A DNA stretch of 64,000 bases from Chloroflexota bacterium (GCA_026390015.1 JAPLGS010000138.1:1-64000); one strand, 5' to 3'; counted from the first letter of the stretch, positions 9,014-18,486 are shown. The notes: generated from the sequence alone by a model not told the origin. Program-made: numbers and translations.

Positions 9014-9672
9014 AGTATAAAACCATACGTTCCATTGTACGTTTTTTTATGAACATCATCGCCGATGTGGAAGTGGTCGGCATGGAAAAAATTCCACAGG
9101 GCAATGTGATCCTCGCCGCTAATCATCTCGGACGTTTGGACACGGCTGTCTTGATATATGCGATCGGCCGTGACGATATTATTATGGCTGTTGCAGAAAA
9201 GTATAAAGATCACCTGCTGTTTGGCGCGATTGGCCGCGCTGTGGATGCGATCTGGTTGAATCGTTTTGAAGCAGATTTCGCCGCGATGCGCGAAATTTTG
9301 GCGAGGATGCAAAGAGGCGGTTTAATGGTCATCGCTCCTGAAGGAACGCGTTCGAAAACGGAAGCGCTGCAGGAAGGCAAAATGGGAGTGGCATTTTTGG
9401 CAAGCAAAAGCGGTTATCCAGTCTTGCCTGTTGCGCTCACTGGCACGGAAGATCGCGGCATTATTTCAAACCTCAAACGGTTTCGTCGTACTAAGATCAA
9501 AGCAGTAGCCGGGGATTTGTTTACCATTGAAATTCCCAAAGGGAAGGGACGGGAGCAGGCTATGCGTGAAGCGACTGACGAGATCATGTGTCAGATTGCG
9601 TCGAATTTGCCTGAGAGTTATCGTGGAGTTTACAAAGATTTTCCGAGGGTGAAAGAACTAATTGGAAATTGA
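9010..9672 (+). CDS. 1-acyl-glycerol-3-phosphate acyltransferase (PlsC-like), copy 2
   Basis: 220 residues, clearly a tandem duplicate of the preceding gene (same NHLG-x-LD block at 38-44 and APEGTR near 113, similar KRFRR tail region). The copies have diverged, which suggests different acyl or acceptor preferences. Starts at ATG 9010 inside the stop of copy 1 and ends two bases before the convergent SulP gene, leaving no room for a terminator between them. Confidence 0.9.
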   Translation: MKYKTIRSIVRFFMNIIADVEVVGMEKIPQGNVILAANHLGRLDTAVLIYAIGRDDIIMAVAEKYKDHLLFGAIGRAVDAIWLNRFEADFAAMREILARMQRGGLMVIAPEGTRSKTEALQEGKMGVAFLASKSGYPVLPVALTGTEDRGIISNLKRFRRTKIKAVAGDLFTIEIPKGKGREQAMREATDEIMCQIASNLPESYRGVYKDFPRVKELIGN

Positions 9673-9674
9673 TT

Positions 9675-11330
9675 TTATTCACAGAACTTACATCCCCGCT
9701 TCTCAGCTTCTACGATGGCCTGGTCGCTGGACCAGAAAAAATTTTCCTCGCCGATAGTTTTTACGAGACCGCCGCGTTCCATCATGTTGCGCGCGTTTTC
9801 ATGAACACCTGCAAACATGAGCGTGCCGCCCTGTTTGTGTAACCGCTCATACAGGCGGTGAATGGATTCGAGTCCCGCGGTATCGATCAAGGACACACCA
9901 CGCATCGACAGAATTAAAGCGTGGGTATCTCCCAGATTTGCAAATGCTTCGTTGAATTGACCTGTCGCCGCGAAGAAAAGCGGCCCGGTAAGAAATGCCA
10001 CCCGCACGTGCCCGCATTTTCCTTGCGTTTCAATTCCCCTTTGTTTCAAGCGTTCTATATCCACTTCCTGCACGTTGATGTCAATGCTGGCAATCTTGTT
10101 CAGGAAAACTGCTCCCGCCAGAAAAGTGCCGAGCAGGATGGCTTGCGTTAGGTCTAACACAATGGTCGCGAGCATTGTAATGGTGAAGGCGATCATATCG
10201 GTTTTAAAGCGGTTGCCAAACATGAACTTGATCGCATCCCATTCGTTCATGCGCACTGCAGTGACCATCAAGACGCCAGCCAGCGCCGCAAGTGGAATTC
10301 GTTCCATAAAGGGGGTCAGCAGGAACATGGAAAGCAGAATTCCTACGGCGTGGATGATGCTGACCAGGCGGGTCTGTCCGCCTGATTTGATTCCTACGCT
10401 GGTACGCGCAATTGCCGCCGTGGCTGGAACCCCGCCAAAAAAAGGGATGATGATGTTGCCAATGCCCTGCGCGACGAGTTCCTGATTAGCCTGTAATCTT
10501 ATACCGGTCATATTGGAACCTACCGCTCCGCATAATAATGATTCGACAGCGCCTAATGCAGTGATCGTTAAAGTGGGGGCTATGAAGTCGGATAAATTGC
10601 TGAATGGGATGTGAGAAAAATCCAGACGGTCAGCGAGGAACAATGTGCGGGGGATAGTTCCAATTATTGGGACCGACCAATTCAACAGGTAAGTGAGAAG
10701 CGTCGCGAGGATGATCCCCAGCAGTGAAGCGGGGAAGCGCGCGTTCCATTTCGCTGGCCACAACAGCATGCTCCCAACTACGATCAATCCGATGAGCATG
10801 GTTTGCCAGTTTGGTGATAATCCATTGGAAAAATAGCCGAATAATTTTTGCGCAGCGGTTTCTGTGCCTGGGGTTTTAATGCCGAGGAAATTATCGATCT
10901 GGCCGATAAAGATGATGAGCGCGATGCCCGAGGTAAAACCACTGATGACGGGCGCGGGGATGAATGCGATGAAACGGCCAAGGCGCATCAGGCCGACGAT
11001 AAATAGGATCGCACCTGAAAGCAGGCCTGCAATCCAAATCCCTTCGAGGCCATATCTGGAGACCAGCACGATCAATACCGCAGACATCGCGCCAGTGGGA
11101 CCTGAGATCTGATAAGGCGCGCCGCCGAGTAGTCCCATGATGATGCCTGCGAGAATGGCTGTGACCAAGCCAGCTGCGGCGGTTGCTCCTGATGCGACAC
11201 CGAATGCAAGGGCAAGCGGTAATGCGACCGCGGCAACGGTCAGACCTGCAAGAAGATCCTGTTGAACCTTTGCAAACGAATATCCTGAGAACTCGTCTTT
11301 ATAGAGACGGGCAAGTGAACGACGTGGCAT
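9675..11330 (-). CDS. SulP family anion transporter with STAS domain
   Basis: About 551 residues from ATG 11330 (MPRRSL), chosen because GGAG lies 10 bases upstream; the frame runs on to 11348. The N-terminal part shows the SulP core with ten or more membrane segments, starting with the FAKVQQDLLAGLTVAAVALP region. From about residue 430 a cytoplasmic STAS domain follows (DTAGLESIHRL core helix). Transports sulfate, bicarbonate or another anion; the substrate cannot be read from sequence. The last residues contain a C-K-F-C pair. Confidence 0.92.
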   Translation of the reverse strand: MPRRSLARLYKDEFSGYSFAKVQQDLLAGLTVAAVALPLALAFGVASGATAAAGLVTAILAGIIMGLLGGAPYQISGPTGAMSAVLIVLVSRYGLEGIWIAGLLSGAILFIVGLMRLGRFIAFIPAPVISGFTSGIALIIFIGQIDNFLGIKTPGTETAAQKLFGYFSNGLSPNWQTMLIGLIVVGSMLLWPAKWNARFPASLLGIILATLLTYLLNWSVPIIGTIPRTLFLADRLDFSHIPFSNLSDFIAPTLTITALGAVESLLCGAVGSNMTGIRLQANQELVAQGIGNIIIPFFGGVPATAAIARTSVGIKSGGQTRLVSIIHAVGILLSMFLLTPFMERIPLAALAGVLMVTAVRMNEWDAIKFMFGNRFKTDMIAFTITMLATIVLDLTQAILLGTFLAGAVFLNKIASIDINVQEVDIERLKQRGIETQGKCGHVRVAFLTGPLFFAATGQFNEAFANLGDTHALILSMRGVSLIDTAGLESIHRLYERLHKQGGTLMFAGVHENARNMMERGGLVKTIGEENFFWSSDQAIVEAEKRGCKFCE

Positions 11331-11551
11331 GTTTTTTTCTCCAGGCAATTAATTTTTTCAAAGGCTCAATGCTCCCCCAAGGCGTCCTTTGTTAATGTTG
11401 ATATTTTATCACTGATGATTTTGTTTGCGAACAGATTTTGCAGATGGTCGATTCCTTGCCCTTCCATTGCAATCCGGTAAGCCAGTAACTTTTTCAATTG
11501 ATCAGCGACTATACTTATATAACAATTAAGGTAAAAAAAGGAGAAAAACTA

Positions 11552-11992
11552 ATGAAAACAAAAAATCGTTTGGTACTCTTTGTTACGATATTTACGATCT
11601 GGGTGCTGACTATTGGTGCCCTTACTCCAGCCACAGTTTTCGCGGCTTCTGCCAACAAGACGCAGGGTCAAACTTTGTCAGCTGGCGGCAATGACCCTGA
11701 TCATGACGGATTGACCAATTCGCAGGAACGTGCTTGTGGCACAAATCCAAAGGTGGCCGACAGCGACAAGAACGGCATTCTGGATGGGGCAGACGATAAG
11801 GATCACGATGGCCTGAGCAACAGAGCTGAATTTTCATCTGGGACAAAATGCAAATCCAGCGATTCAGACCATGATGGTATCTCCGATGGGAGTGAAGTGG
11901 AACATGGTACGAACCCGAAGAAAGCAGACAGTGATGGAGATGGCGTCAAGGATGGCAAGGATTCAGAACCTACAGGACCAAGTCACCATTAG
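11552..11992 (+). CDS. Secreted thrombospondin type 3 repeat (calcium-binding) protein
   Basis: 146 residues from ATG 11552 with AAGGAG upstream. A signal peptide (basic start, hydrophobic stretch, cleavage after TVFA) precedes at least four acidic repeats of the D-x-D-x-D-G type (DPDHDGL, DKDHDGL, DSDHDGI, DSDGDGV) typical of thrombospondin type 3 calcium sites. The C-terminus is a short His tail. Probably a small exported calcium-stabilised protein. Role unknown; dockerin-like use is possible but no cohesin partner is seen here. Confidence 0.85.
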   Translation: MKTKNRLVLFVTIFTIWVLTIGALTPATVFAASANKTQGQTLSAGGNDPDHDGLTNSQERACGTNPKVADSDKNGILDGADDKDHDGLSNRAEFSSGTKCKSSDSDHDGISDGSEVEHGTNPKKADSDGDGVKDGKDSEPTGPSHH

Positions 11993-12039
11993 AATGAAGT
12001 GTCCCCGGTTTTTATTGGTTTAGCAATTTATTGGTAAAG

Positions 12040-12088
12040 GCAAAATAAGAACTCGCAAGTCTATCGGACTTGCGAGTTCTTATTTTGC
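12040..12088. terminator. Shared convergent terminator, 22-bp perfect stem
   Basis: Perfect 22-bp stem (12040-12061 with 12067-12088) and a 5-base loop between converging genes. The stop codon of the minus-strand gene (12080-12082) lies inside the right arm. Confidence 0.85.
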
Positions 12089-12508
12089 TTGAAACACAAC
12101 GATCGGAATATGGCGTGTCGTTATTTTTTGATAGCGCAAATAAGGCGGATGCCGCTCGGTGGCGAATTTCCACAGCTGGGTGTACTCGTCTCCTTCTGCG
12201 TCGTGGGCTTCGGCTTGAATTGTCTCTCCATTTAGCTGTAGCGTTGTGCGCGGATTTTTTAGTAAATTCAAATACCAATCTGCATTCTTCTCTTTTCCCC
12301 AATTGGAGGCGACGATAAAATAATTCCCTTCGTGGAAGAAATAGGCAATTGGAATCAAATGCGGCTGACCCGATTTACGCCCAACGGTGTTTAAGATCAG
12401 GATGGTTTGTGTGCCGAGTTTGCTGCCGATCCGTCCATTGCTAATTCTGATCAGCAATGTGTTAGTTGTCATGAACCATTTAAGAAAAATATTTTTCATT
12501 GTATCCAC
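12080..12508 (-). CDS. F420-type nitroreductase family (DDN-like) protein
   Basis: 142 residues, the usual size of the deazaflavin-dependent nitroreductase family. Visible family features are the VGRKSGQPH stretch, the ASNWGKEKN loop and the WYLNLLKNP motif. Members reduce quinones or nitro compounds with F420H2, although Chloroflexota members may use other flavins. An internal ATG at 12499 (MKNIFLK) is an alternative start. Last gene of the five-gene minus-strand operon, 36 bases after the carbonic-anhydrase-like gene. Confidence 0.82.
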   Translation of the reverse strand: MDTMKNIFLKWFMTTNTLLIRISNGRIGSKLGTQTILILNTVGRKSGQPHLIPIAYFFHEGNYFIVASNWGKEKNADWYLNLLKNPRTTLQLNGETIQAEAHDAEGDEYTQLWKFATERHPPYLRYQKITTRHIPIVVFQAK

Positions 12509-12544
12509 TCGAATAAGTCATCCCTTCGGGATTTCGATTCCCTT

Positions 12545-12922
12545 TCAGGAAATCGGTTCGAACATTCCATCCAGGTGTAGATAGTAGGTTTCAACTTTCA
12601 GGTTGGGGAACAACGCTTTGATTTTTGTTTGCGCATCCGCTAGATCATGTTTGTGACGTTTGTATGTCCCGTCGCGTCCATAGGCACGGCAGTCTTCATG
12701 GTTGATGAGACACACCGTTTCAATGCTGTGGATCTGAACCGCGAGTTGAACATATTTCAAGATCACCTCGTAATCATGTACGCCGCCTGCCAGCGCGATG
12801 ATATCGAAGTTGTCATATCCAAAGCGGACAGTGATCCACGGTTGCAGAAATTTTTGCAGGCGATAATCCATGCAGTGGACAACCAGTGCGTCGCAATGGA
12901 TGATTGGTTTTTTAACTGGCAT
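12545..12922 (-). CDS. Beta-carbonic-anhydrase-like zinc protein
   Basis: 125 residues, much shorter than ordinary beta-carbonic anhydrases (about 190-220). The zinc ligand pattern is complete: C17-x-D19-x-R21 in HCMDYR, and H75-x-x-C78 in NHEDC, with the ALAGGVHD turn between. Hence a minimal carbonic-anhydrase fold whose activity is uncertain. It sits 12 bases downstream of dihydropyrimidinase, so handling of CO2/bicarbonate from pyrimidine ring breakdown is a tempting but unproven idea. Confidence 0.75.
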   Translation of the reverse strand: MPVKKPIIHCDALVVHCMDYRLQKFLQPWITVRFGYDNFDIIALAGGVHDYEVILKYVQLAVQIHSIETVCLINHEDCRAYGRDGTYKRHKHDLADAQTKIKALFPNLKVETYYLHLDGMFEPIS

Positions 12923-12934
12923 GTTTACCTGTCA

Positions 12935-14347
12935 TTAAAGAACTTCACCTTCTCCGCGTTTCAAAAACTTCCCGTCACCAGATTTGCCAAGCCATTGTTC
13001 ACCATCCACGATCAATTTTCCGCGCAGGAAAACTTTTTCAGGGTAGCCTATCAAGTCCCAGCCTTCATACAAGTTGTAATCTGTGCGATGATGCGACTGC
13101 GCCACGCCATATTTCACCTTCTTTTCTGGATCCCAGATGACAATGTCCGCATCAGCGCCGGGGGTGAGTGTGCCCTTGCGCGGATGCAATCCGAATATTT
13201 TGGCAGGGTTCGTGCAATTATAGGCAACGAATTGATTTGCTGTTATGTGTCCCGCCCGCACGCCGTATGTCCACATGATCGGCATTCGGTCTTGAACGCC
13301 CGGCAGGCCGTTCGGGATTTTTGTGAAATCGTTTTTTCCTAATTCTTTTCCTGAAATTGCAATCTCTTTGCCTTCATACATGATCGGCTTTGTACCGTCA
13401 TAATAAAACGCGCAATGATCCGTGCCGATAGTTTGCATTATGCCGTCATGCAGTCCTTCCCATAAACGCGTGTTGTCTTGCTCAGTTCGCATTGGGGGCG
13501 AGCAGATCCACTTTGACCCGTCCGTACGACGCAGGTGATCTATCGTGAAGAATAAATATTGCGGACAAGTCTCGCCCATCGCTTTGACTCCGCGCTCGCG
13601 CGCGTATTTGAGCATATCCACTTCGCCGCCCGTATTCATATGCACGATGTAAACTGTCGCATCGGATTCTGCGGCCATGCCTGCCACTCGCAAAGTGGAT
13701 TCGACTGCGCCCCAACTGGGTCTGGTCAATGCGTGCCATTCGGGTGAAGTGTGCCCCGCTGACAGCGCATCCGCGATCAGTGTGTCGATCACGTCACCGT
13801 TTTCGCAATGCGCCATGACGAGCATTCCATTCTCTTTTGCGATTCGCATGGCTTTGAAAATTCCGCCATCATCGAGGCGCAGTTTTCCATTGTAAGCAGT
13901 AAAGACTTTCAGCGTTGTGATTCCCATCTCAACCAATGATGGAATTTCCTTCGCGACCTTATCATCGAAATGAGTCAGGTTCATGTGGAAGGAATAATCG
14001 ATTGCGGCTTTCGCGGCTTTCTCCATCCACAAGTTTACGGAGTGTTTAAAACCTTGGGGCTCCTGTACAATGAAATCCATCACGCTCGTCGTTCCACCGA
14101 ATGCCGCGGCTTTGTGGCCGGTGTAATGGTCATCCGATGAGACAGTGCCAAACATGGGCAGGTCAAAATGGGTATGCGGATCAACACCGCCGGGCATGAT
14201 CATCTTTCCAGTAGCATCCACCAGGTATGCAGAGTCAGCCTCGAGATTAAGTCCGATGCGGGCAATCTTTTCATCCTCGATCAAAATATCCCCTTGAAAA
14301 GATTCAAAGGCTGTTACGAGCGTTCCGTTCTTTATAAGAGTGTCCAT
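12935..14347 (-). CDS. hydA: Dihydropyrimidinase / D-hydantoinase
   Basis: 470 residues. All metal-centre residues of the amidohydrolase family are visible: H58 and H60 in DPHTHFD, the carbamylated lysine K147 in TTLKVFTAYNG, H180 in MAHCENGD, H236 in YIVHMN, and D310 in IGTDHC. It opens dihydropyrimidine or hydantoin rings to N-carbamoyl amino acids. It lies 2 bases after the permease-propeller gene and 12 before the carbonic-anhydrase-like gene, suggesting that the operon imports and degrades such compounds. No N-carbamoylase is present here. Confidence 0.92.
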   Translation of the reverse strand: MDTLIKNGTLVTAFESFQGDILIEDEKIARIGLNLEADSAYLVDATGKMIMPGGVDPHTHFDLPMFGTVSSDDHYTGHKAAAFGGTTSVMDFIVQEPQGFKHSVNLWMEKAAKAAIDYSFHMNLTHFDDKVAKEIPSLVEMGITTLKVFTAYNGKLRLDDGGIFKAMRIAKENGMLVMAHCENGDVIDTLIADALSAGHTSPEWHALTRPSWGAVESTLRVAGMAAESDATVYIVHMNTGGEVDMLKYARERGVKAMGETCPQYLFFTIDHLRRTDGSKWICSPPMRTEQDNTRLWEGLHDGIMQTIGTDHCAFYYDGTKPIMYEGKEIAISGKELGKNDFTKIPNGLPGVQDRMPIMWTYGVRAGHITANQFVAYNCTNPAKIFGLHPRKGTLTPGADADIVIWDPEKKVKYGVAQSHHRTDYNLYEGWDLIGYPEKVFLRGKLIVDGEQWLGKSGDGKFLKRGEGEVL

Positions 14348-14349
14348 TT

Positions 14350-16593
14350 TTATTTCTCCAGTGATTCAAGAGCGTATAGTCCATCTGTGAGTAGAAGATA
14401 CAGTCGTCCGGGTATTATCGCGCCGCCAAGTAGCGCGGTCGGCGATTCAATTGAAATGTCCCAGGTGGGAGTGTCTGCGCCGGGAGCAATGTTTATGCAA
14501 TTCACCCGCACAGTTGTGGAGCCACACAAATAGGCCTCGCCCTTTTGGCCAATGGCAATCACTTTTGGAGAGGGGTTTTGAAATGAGTAATTCCCAATGA
14601 CCCGGCTTTGCGCATCCAGCCAGATCATGCGCGTTTCTCCAAATTGCATGGTGTAGTAAAACCAGGTTAGGCCATCCTTCGTCACACCTTGATCATAGGG
14701 TAGCAATAGGACAGTGCCATCATGAATCCATGTCTGGCGCGAGTCGATCTTTAGGTCAGCACCGTCAAGGTGCCAGCCAATAATTTCGTGGCCAAGTCTG
14801 TAATAATTTTGTCCGTTTGCCCCACTGAAAAAAGAGGGGTCTGTGAAAAGGATTTCCTGAGTATTTGCGATCGAAATTGTTTTGAGCTCACCGCTGTCTA
14901 TCTGAATGGCGCTGTTTTTGAGGAAGATCAAACTTTGATCGGGGCTGAGCCGGGGCGGTTCTTCGAGATATGTGTCTGCGGCGACAGTTCTCCAGAGTGA
15001 TTTGCCATCGGGAGACAGTGCGACGACTGTGTCCACCGCTGTTAGATAAATATTGCCTTTTGCGTCCACCAGCGGACCCGAGGTCGCCTCTCTTCCAGTT
15101 GAAGCACGCGTACGCCAGAGGCGAATCCCGTTTTCGTCGAACGAGGTTACATATCCTTTCACATCTGCGACAATGATACGGCCATTAGAATCCAACGCAG
15201 GCGCTCCGACCGCGATCTCATCCAGCGGTGCTTTCCAAATTATTGTGCCATCTGAGCCAATTGATATTAATGATTTTTCTTTTGAGGAAACAAAGATCGT
15301 GCCATCTGCATTGACTGATGGTTTGCCAACTGCCCCGCCAGCCAATGGTACATTCCAAATACTCTTCGGATCAGAGTCCAAACTGAGTGGAACCCACATC
15401 GTTCCGTTTCCATCATGCCGGTCGGAAGCCCATAACGGTTGAGTCCCGCTGGTTACAATTGTGGTTTCTGAAGCTGCTAGCGGTTTTATATATAACGAGT
15501 TCATGGCCAGCCATGAGCCGAGGAGAATCGTCAGAATTACAGCAGCTGTTACAAGTGTGCTACTGTGTGATTCGATCCAAAATAAGAAGGGACGGAGCAG
15601 ATGCTCTTCGAGCCATTCTTCAATTGCTTCGGATAAAAATCTAGAGTGACGTTTTCCGCGCAGCACTTCCTGACTCATACGCAGGCGTAAGCCTGCGCCT
15701 AACAGGTTGAATCCCAGTACTCCAATGAAGATCACGCTTCCGACGACAATCATAGTGGAAGGATCGGTTATCTTTACCAGGGAAGAGGAAATCATTTGCC
15801 CGAGTTCGGGCAGGCCTTCAACATTTACTGCATTAAAATCTGAAATTTCCACCCAAATGCCGCCGCCGATATAATAACCAAGGAATCCCAATTCTGCAGA
15901 AACGAGCAATGTGCTACTGATCTCAAAAGCAAGCAGCATCCATAAAAGAGACATGAGCTGGCGCAGAATGTGGGAATACAAGATGCGACGGTCGGATGCG
16001 CCGAGTGCGCGCGCAGCTTCAATGAAGGTTTGAGTCTTGATCATTCTAGTTTGTTCGCTCACCAGGCGGGCTGTTTCTGCCCAGCCGGTTAGTCCCAGCC
16101 CGAAGATAAACGCCCATAATCCATGGTCGATACCGATCATGAAAATGCCGATCAGTGCGGAAATCAAAATTGGAATTGATATCGCTGTTGAAAGGAGGGA
16201 TTCAAGGAATCTGCCTTTTCCTCCTTCCGACCAGCCGATGGTCATACCAAGAATCAATCCTAAAAGAAGCCTGACTCCTGCAACTGTGATAACCATGATC
16301 ATGGTTGGCCTGACTGCCCACAGGATGCGGCTCAACAAGTCACGCCCGTAGCGGTCAGTGCCAAGTGGATAGCCTGGAATAGCAAATGCTGGGTAGGGCG
16401 GTGTTCGGATCTTCCCTTCCACTTTGAGGGCGTAGTTTTCCTTCATCGGGTTTTGTGGCGCGAAGGAAGGGCCGAAGGTGGCAAGAAATATCATAAAAAC
16501 AACAAATATTGAGCCGATCAACAAAGGCCAGTTTATTTTTTTTAGTTGCGATTGCTGACCGCTGAATGATCTTATCGTGGAATTCCTGGTCAT
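14350..16593 (-). CDS. DppC-type ABC permease fused to a PQQ-like beta-propeller
   Basis: 747 residues, more than twice a normal DppC/OppC. Residues 1-310 are a complete oligopeptide-type permease (TDRYGRDLLSR entry motif, several helices, EAA loop EAARALGASDRR). An extra helix near residue 345-365 then leads to about 370 residues of repeated 'DGTIFV / SPDGKSLW' blades resembling PQQ-binding-like propellers, expected outside the membrane. The start overlaps the dppB stop by ATGA. The propeller may take part in substrate capture; no binding protein or ATPase gene is nearby. The frame is continuous, so the fusion is not a frameshift artefact. Confidence 0.88.
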   Translation of the reverse strand: MTRNSTIRSFSGQQSQLKKINWPLLIGSIFVVFMIFLATFGPSFAPQNPMKENYALKVEGKIRTPPYPAFAIPGYPLGTDRYGRDLLSRILWAVRPTMIMVITVAGVRLLLGLILGMTIGWSEGGKGRFLESLLSTAISIPILISALIGIFMIGIDHGLWAFIFGLGLTGWAETARLVSEQTRMIKTQTFIEAARALGASDRRILYSHILRQLMSLLWMLLAFEISSTLLVSAELGFLGYYIGGGIWVEISDFNAVNVEGLPELGQMISSSLVKITDPSTMIVVGSVIFIGVLGFNLLGAGLRLRMSQEVLRGKRHSRFLSEAIEEWLEEHLLRPFLFWIESHSSTLVTAAVILTILLGSWLAMNSLYIKPLAASETTIVTSGTQPLWASDRHDGNGTMWVPLSLDSDPKSIWNVPLAGGAVGKPSVNADGTIFVSSKEKSLISIGSDGTIIWKAPLDEIAVGAPALDSNGRIIVADVKGYVTSFDENGIRLWRTRASTGREATSGPLVDAKGNIYLTAVDTVVALSPDGKSLWRTVAADTYLEEPPRLSPDQSLIFLKNSAIQIDSGELKTISIANTQEILFTDPSFFSGANGQNYYRLGHEIIGWHLDGADLKIDSRQTWIHDGTVLLLPYDQGVTKDGLTWFYYTMQFGETRMIWLDAQSRVIGNYSFQNPSPKVIAIGQKGEAYLCGSTTVRVNCINIAPGADTPTWDISIESPTALLGGAIIPGRLYLLLTDGLYALESLEK

Positions 16594-17549
16594 GCTGATA
16601 TGCCCTTTATTTTTATTTCCGAATCAGTGCGCAGACGCGGGTCGATCATTCGGCTGAGAAATGTGGCGATAAAGTCGACCAGCAGGAAGATGCCAACTAG
16701 CATGGTTAGGATGGCAGCGATCATTGGCGGCGCCAGCAGGTCACCAGAAAGTGAATTTTTGCTTAATATTGATGAGATTAATTTACCCATGCCGGGCCAG
16801 TTGAATAAACGTTCGATAATGATCAGTTCAGCTATCATGATCCGTAGGGATGCGGCGATCGTCAACACGACCGGTGCTAGAATGCTTCGGAAGGCGAATT
16901 TTCCTTTTATTTTTTGAAACGTATGGCCGAAACTCAAGGCCGCAACCACGTATTGCTTTTCCATTTCTTCCGAAAGTAGTACGGCAGTTACTTGCGCAAT
17001 CTTGACGGTTGGCTGGATAACCAGTGCCAACACAGGCAGAATGAAATGCGCATCCCAGCCAAACCCTTGGAATGGGATCAGCAGAGTTGCAGTTGACATT
17101 GCGTAAAGCATAATGCCAATGAAAAGTGCGATCAAAAGAATGGCAATGTAAAAACTCGGTAAGGCGAGCCCAATGGTTGAGATCAAGGTTAGCCATGCTG
17201 CAACCCCGTTTTTGGAGCGGCGTACAGCCAGACGCCCGAGTGCGATACCAAGAACAATGCTAATGGTCATGGCGATCCCGATCAGTCCGGCGCTTGCTCC
17301 ACCGAATCGCGAAATATTGACTAATACTGGTTCTCCTGTAAATGTTCTGCCAAAATCGCCTTTGAAAATATTATGTAAATAATCGAAGTAGGCAGGTAAA
17401 ACAGGGGGCAGTTTGTTCGTGCCGAGTGAATATGGATCGCTGGCCGTTACGAAAGGAGCGGTTGAAAAGGCAAATGCGAAACCAATAAAATTCGCCAATA
17501 ATAAAATTATGGGAAAAATAGTAATGCGGCGAAGTGCAAACTGCAACAT
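16590..17549 (-). CDS. DppB-type ABC transporter permease
   Basis: About 319 residues from ATG 17549, chosen for the GGAG 7 bases upstream; the frame runs back to 17663 into the divergent promoter region. Typical OppB/DppB layout: one N-terminal helix, a long outer loop with the GTNKLPP region, then five helices with an EAA-like loop (ALSFGHTFQKIKGKFAFRS). First gene of the operon with the fused DppC, dihydropyrimidinase and two enzymes. The partner ATPases must come from elsewhere. Confidence 0.9.
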   Translation of the reverse strand: MLQFALRRITIFPIILLLANFIGFAFAFSTAPFVTASDPYSLGTNKLPPVLPAYFDYLHNIFKGDFGRTFTGEPVLVNISRFGGASAGLIGIAMTISIVLGIALGRLAVRRSKNGVAAWLTLISTIGLALPSFYIAILLIALFIGIMLYAMSTATLLIPFQGFGWDAHFILPVLALVIQPTVKIAQVTAVLLSEEMEKQYVVAALSFGHTFQKIKGKFAFRSILAPVVLTIAASLRIMIAELIIIERLFNWPGMGKLISSILSKNSLSGDLLAPPMIAAILTMLVGIFLLVDFIATFLSRMIDPRLRTDSEIKIKGISA

Positions 17550-17588
17550 GATTTCTCCGAAGGTAGTTGATCTAAATAATCCTTCTCT

Positions 17589-17616
17589 ATTATAACTGGC
17601 AGGTGTTATCTGTAAA
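17589..17616 (-). promoter_or_regulatory. Promoter of the dppB-hydantoinase operon
   Basis: On the minus strand TTTACA, 16-base spacer, TATAAT, giving a leader of roughly 30 bases before the ATG at 17549. Divergent from the LysM gene promoter. Confidence 0.65.
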
Positions 17617-17639
17617 ATGAGACTATGATTGAATCCTGA

Positions 17640-17645
17640 TATAAT
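17640..17645 (+). promoter_or_regulatory. -10 box of LysM gene, probably leaderless
   Basis: TATAAT with exactly 7 bases before ATG 17653 and no ribosome site between; an alternative in-frame TTG at 17629 would lie upstream of the -10. Confidence 0.5.
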
Positions 17646-17652
17646 TTCAATA

Positions 17653-18486
17653 ATGAATTCCAAACGATTTTTTATTTTGTTTATTGTGACGTGTTTGCTG
17701 TTGGTAGGAGTATGGCTTCCAGCCGGCGCTGCACCTAATTTTCAACAGCAGCCCGCAACCCCCACTCCCGGCGCAGATGGCCGTATTATTTATATCGTGC
17801 AGCCCGGTGATAGTTGTATACGGGTGGCGGTTTTGAATAGTATTTCGGTTGAGCAGCTTCGTCAGTTGAATTCAAAACTGGATGAGAACTGCACACTTGT
17901 TGAGGGACAGGAATTGTTGGTTGGGATTATCTCCGTTGCGGGCACTCCAACAGCCGGACCCTCTCCCACGCTTGCGCCGCCTACGGCCTCTCCCACGCCT
18001 TTTACAGGCACGACCGAAATTTGTATTTTGCTCTTTGAAGATTCAAACGGCAATGCCATTCGCGAAGTGACAGAGCCTGCGATCGCCGGCGGTGCAGTCA
18101 GTGTGACAGAGATCAACGGTGAATATTCCGCCCTGCAGGATACGGTCATTCCCGCAGACGCTGCGGCATATCAGGGAATTTGTTTTTCCGATGTTCCCGA
18201 AGGTAGTTACAACATTACGATGGGTGTTCCAGATAATTACAACGCAACAGTGAATTTGGATTATTCTCTCGTTGTACATGCCGGTGACCGTGCGGAGGTG
18301 GGGTTTGGAGCGCAGTCGAAAGATGTGGTCGTCGACCCTGCCGCGCAGCAAACTGAGACCCCGGGAAAATCTCCCGTTATCGGGATCTTTGGCGGCTTGC
18401 TTTTATTGGGCGGCGCTGGTTTGGGTTATTATGCGTGGCGTTCAGCTAAGTCGGAGGGGAAATTTGGCGGCATGCTGAGAAAGTAA
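17653..18486 (+). CDS. Exported LysM-domain protein with C-terminal membrane anchor
   Basis: About 277 residues. Signal peptide with a hydrophobic run ending near PAGAAP; a Thr/Pro linker; a LysM domain (YIVQPGDSCIRVAVLN... QLNSKLDENC...EGQELLV) expected to bind peptidoglycan-like glycans; another Pro/Ser/Thr linker; a beta-sandwich region starting TEICILLFEDSNGN that resembles SdrD/collagen-binding B-type domains; and a C-terminal helix (IGIFGGLLLLGGAGLGYYAW) followed by basic residues. An anchored surface protein. Cysteines in the LysM domain probably form a disulfide. Confidence 0.85.
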   Translation: MNSKRFFILFIVTCLLLVGVWLPAGAAPNFQQQPATPTPGADGRIIYIVQPGDSCIRVAVLNSISVEQLRQLNSKLDENCTLVEGQELLVGIISVAGTPTAGPSPTLAPPTASPTPFTGTTEICILLFEDSNGNAIREVTEPAIAGGAVSVTEINGEYSALQDTVIPADAAAYQGICFSDVPEGSYNITMGVPDNYNATVNLDYSLVVHAGDRAEVGFGAQSKDVVVDPAAQQTETPGKSPVIGIFGGLLLLGGAGLGYYAWRSAKSEGKFGGMLRK

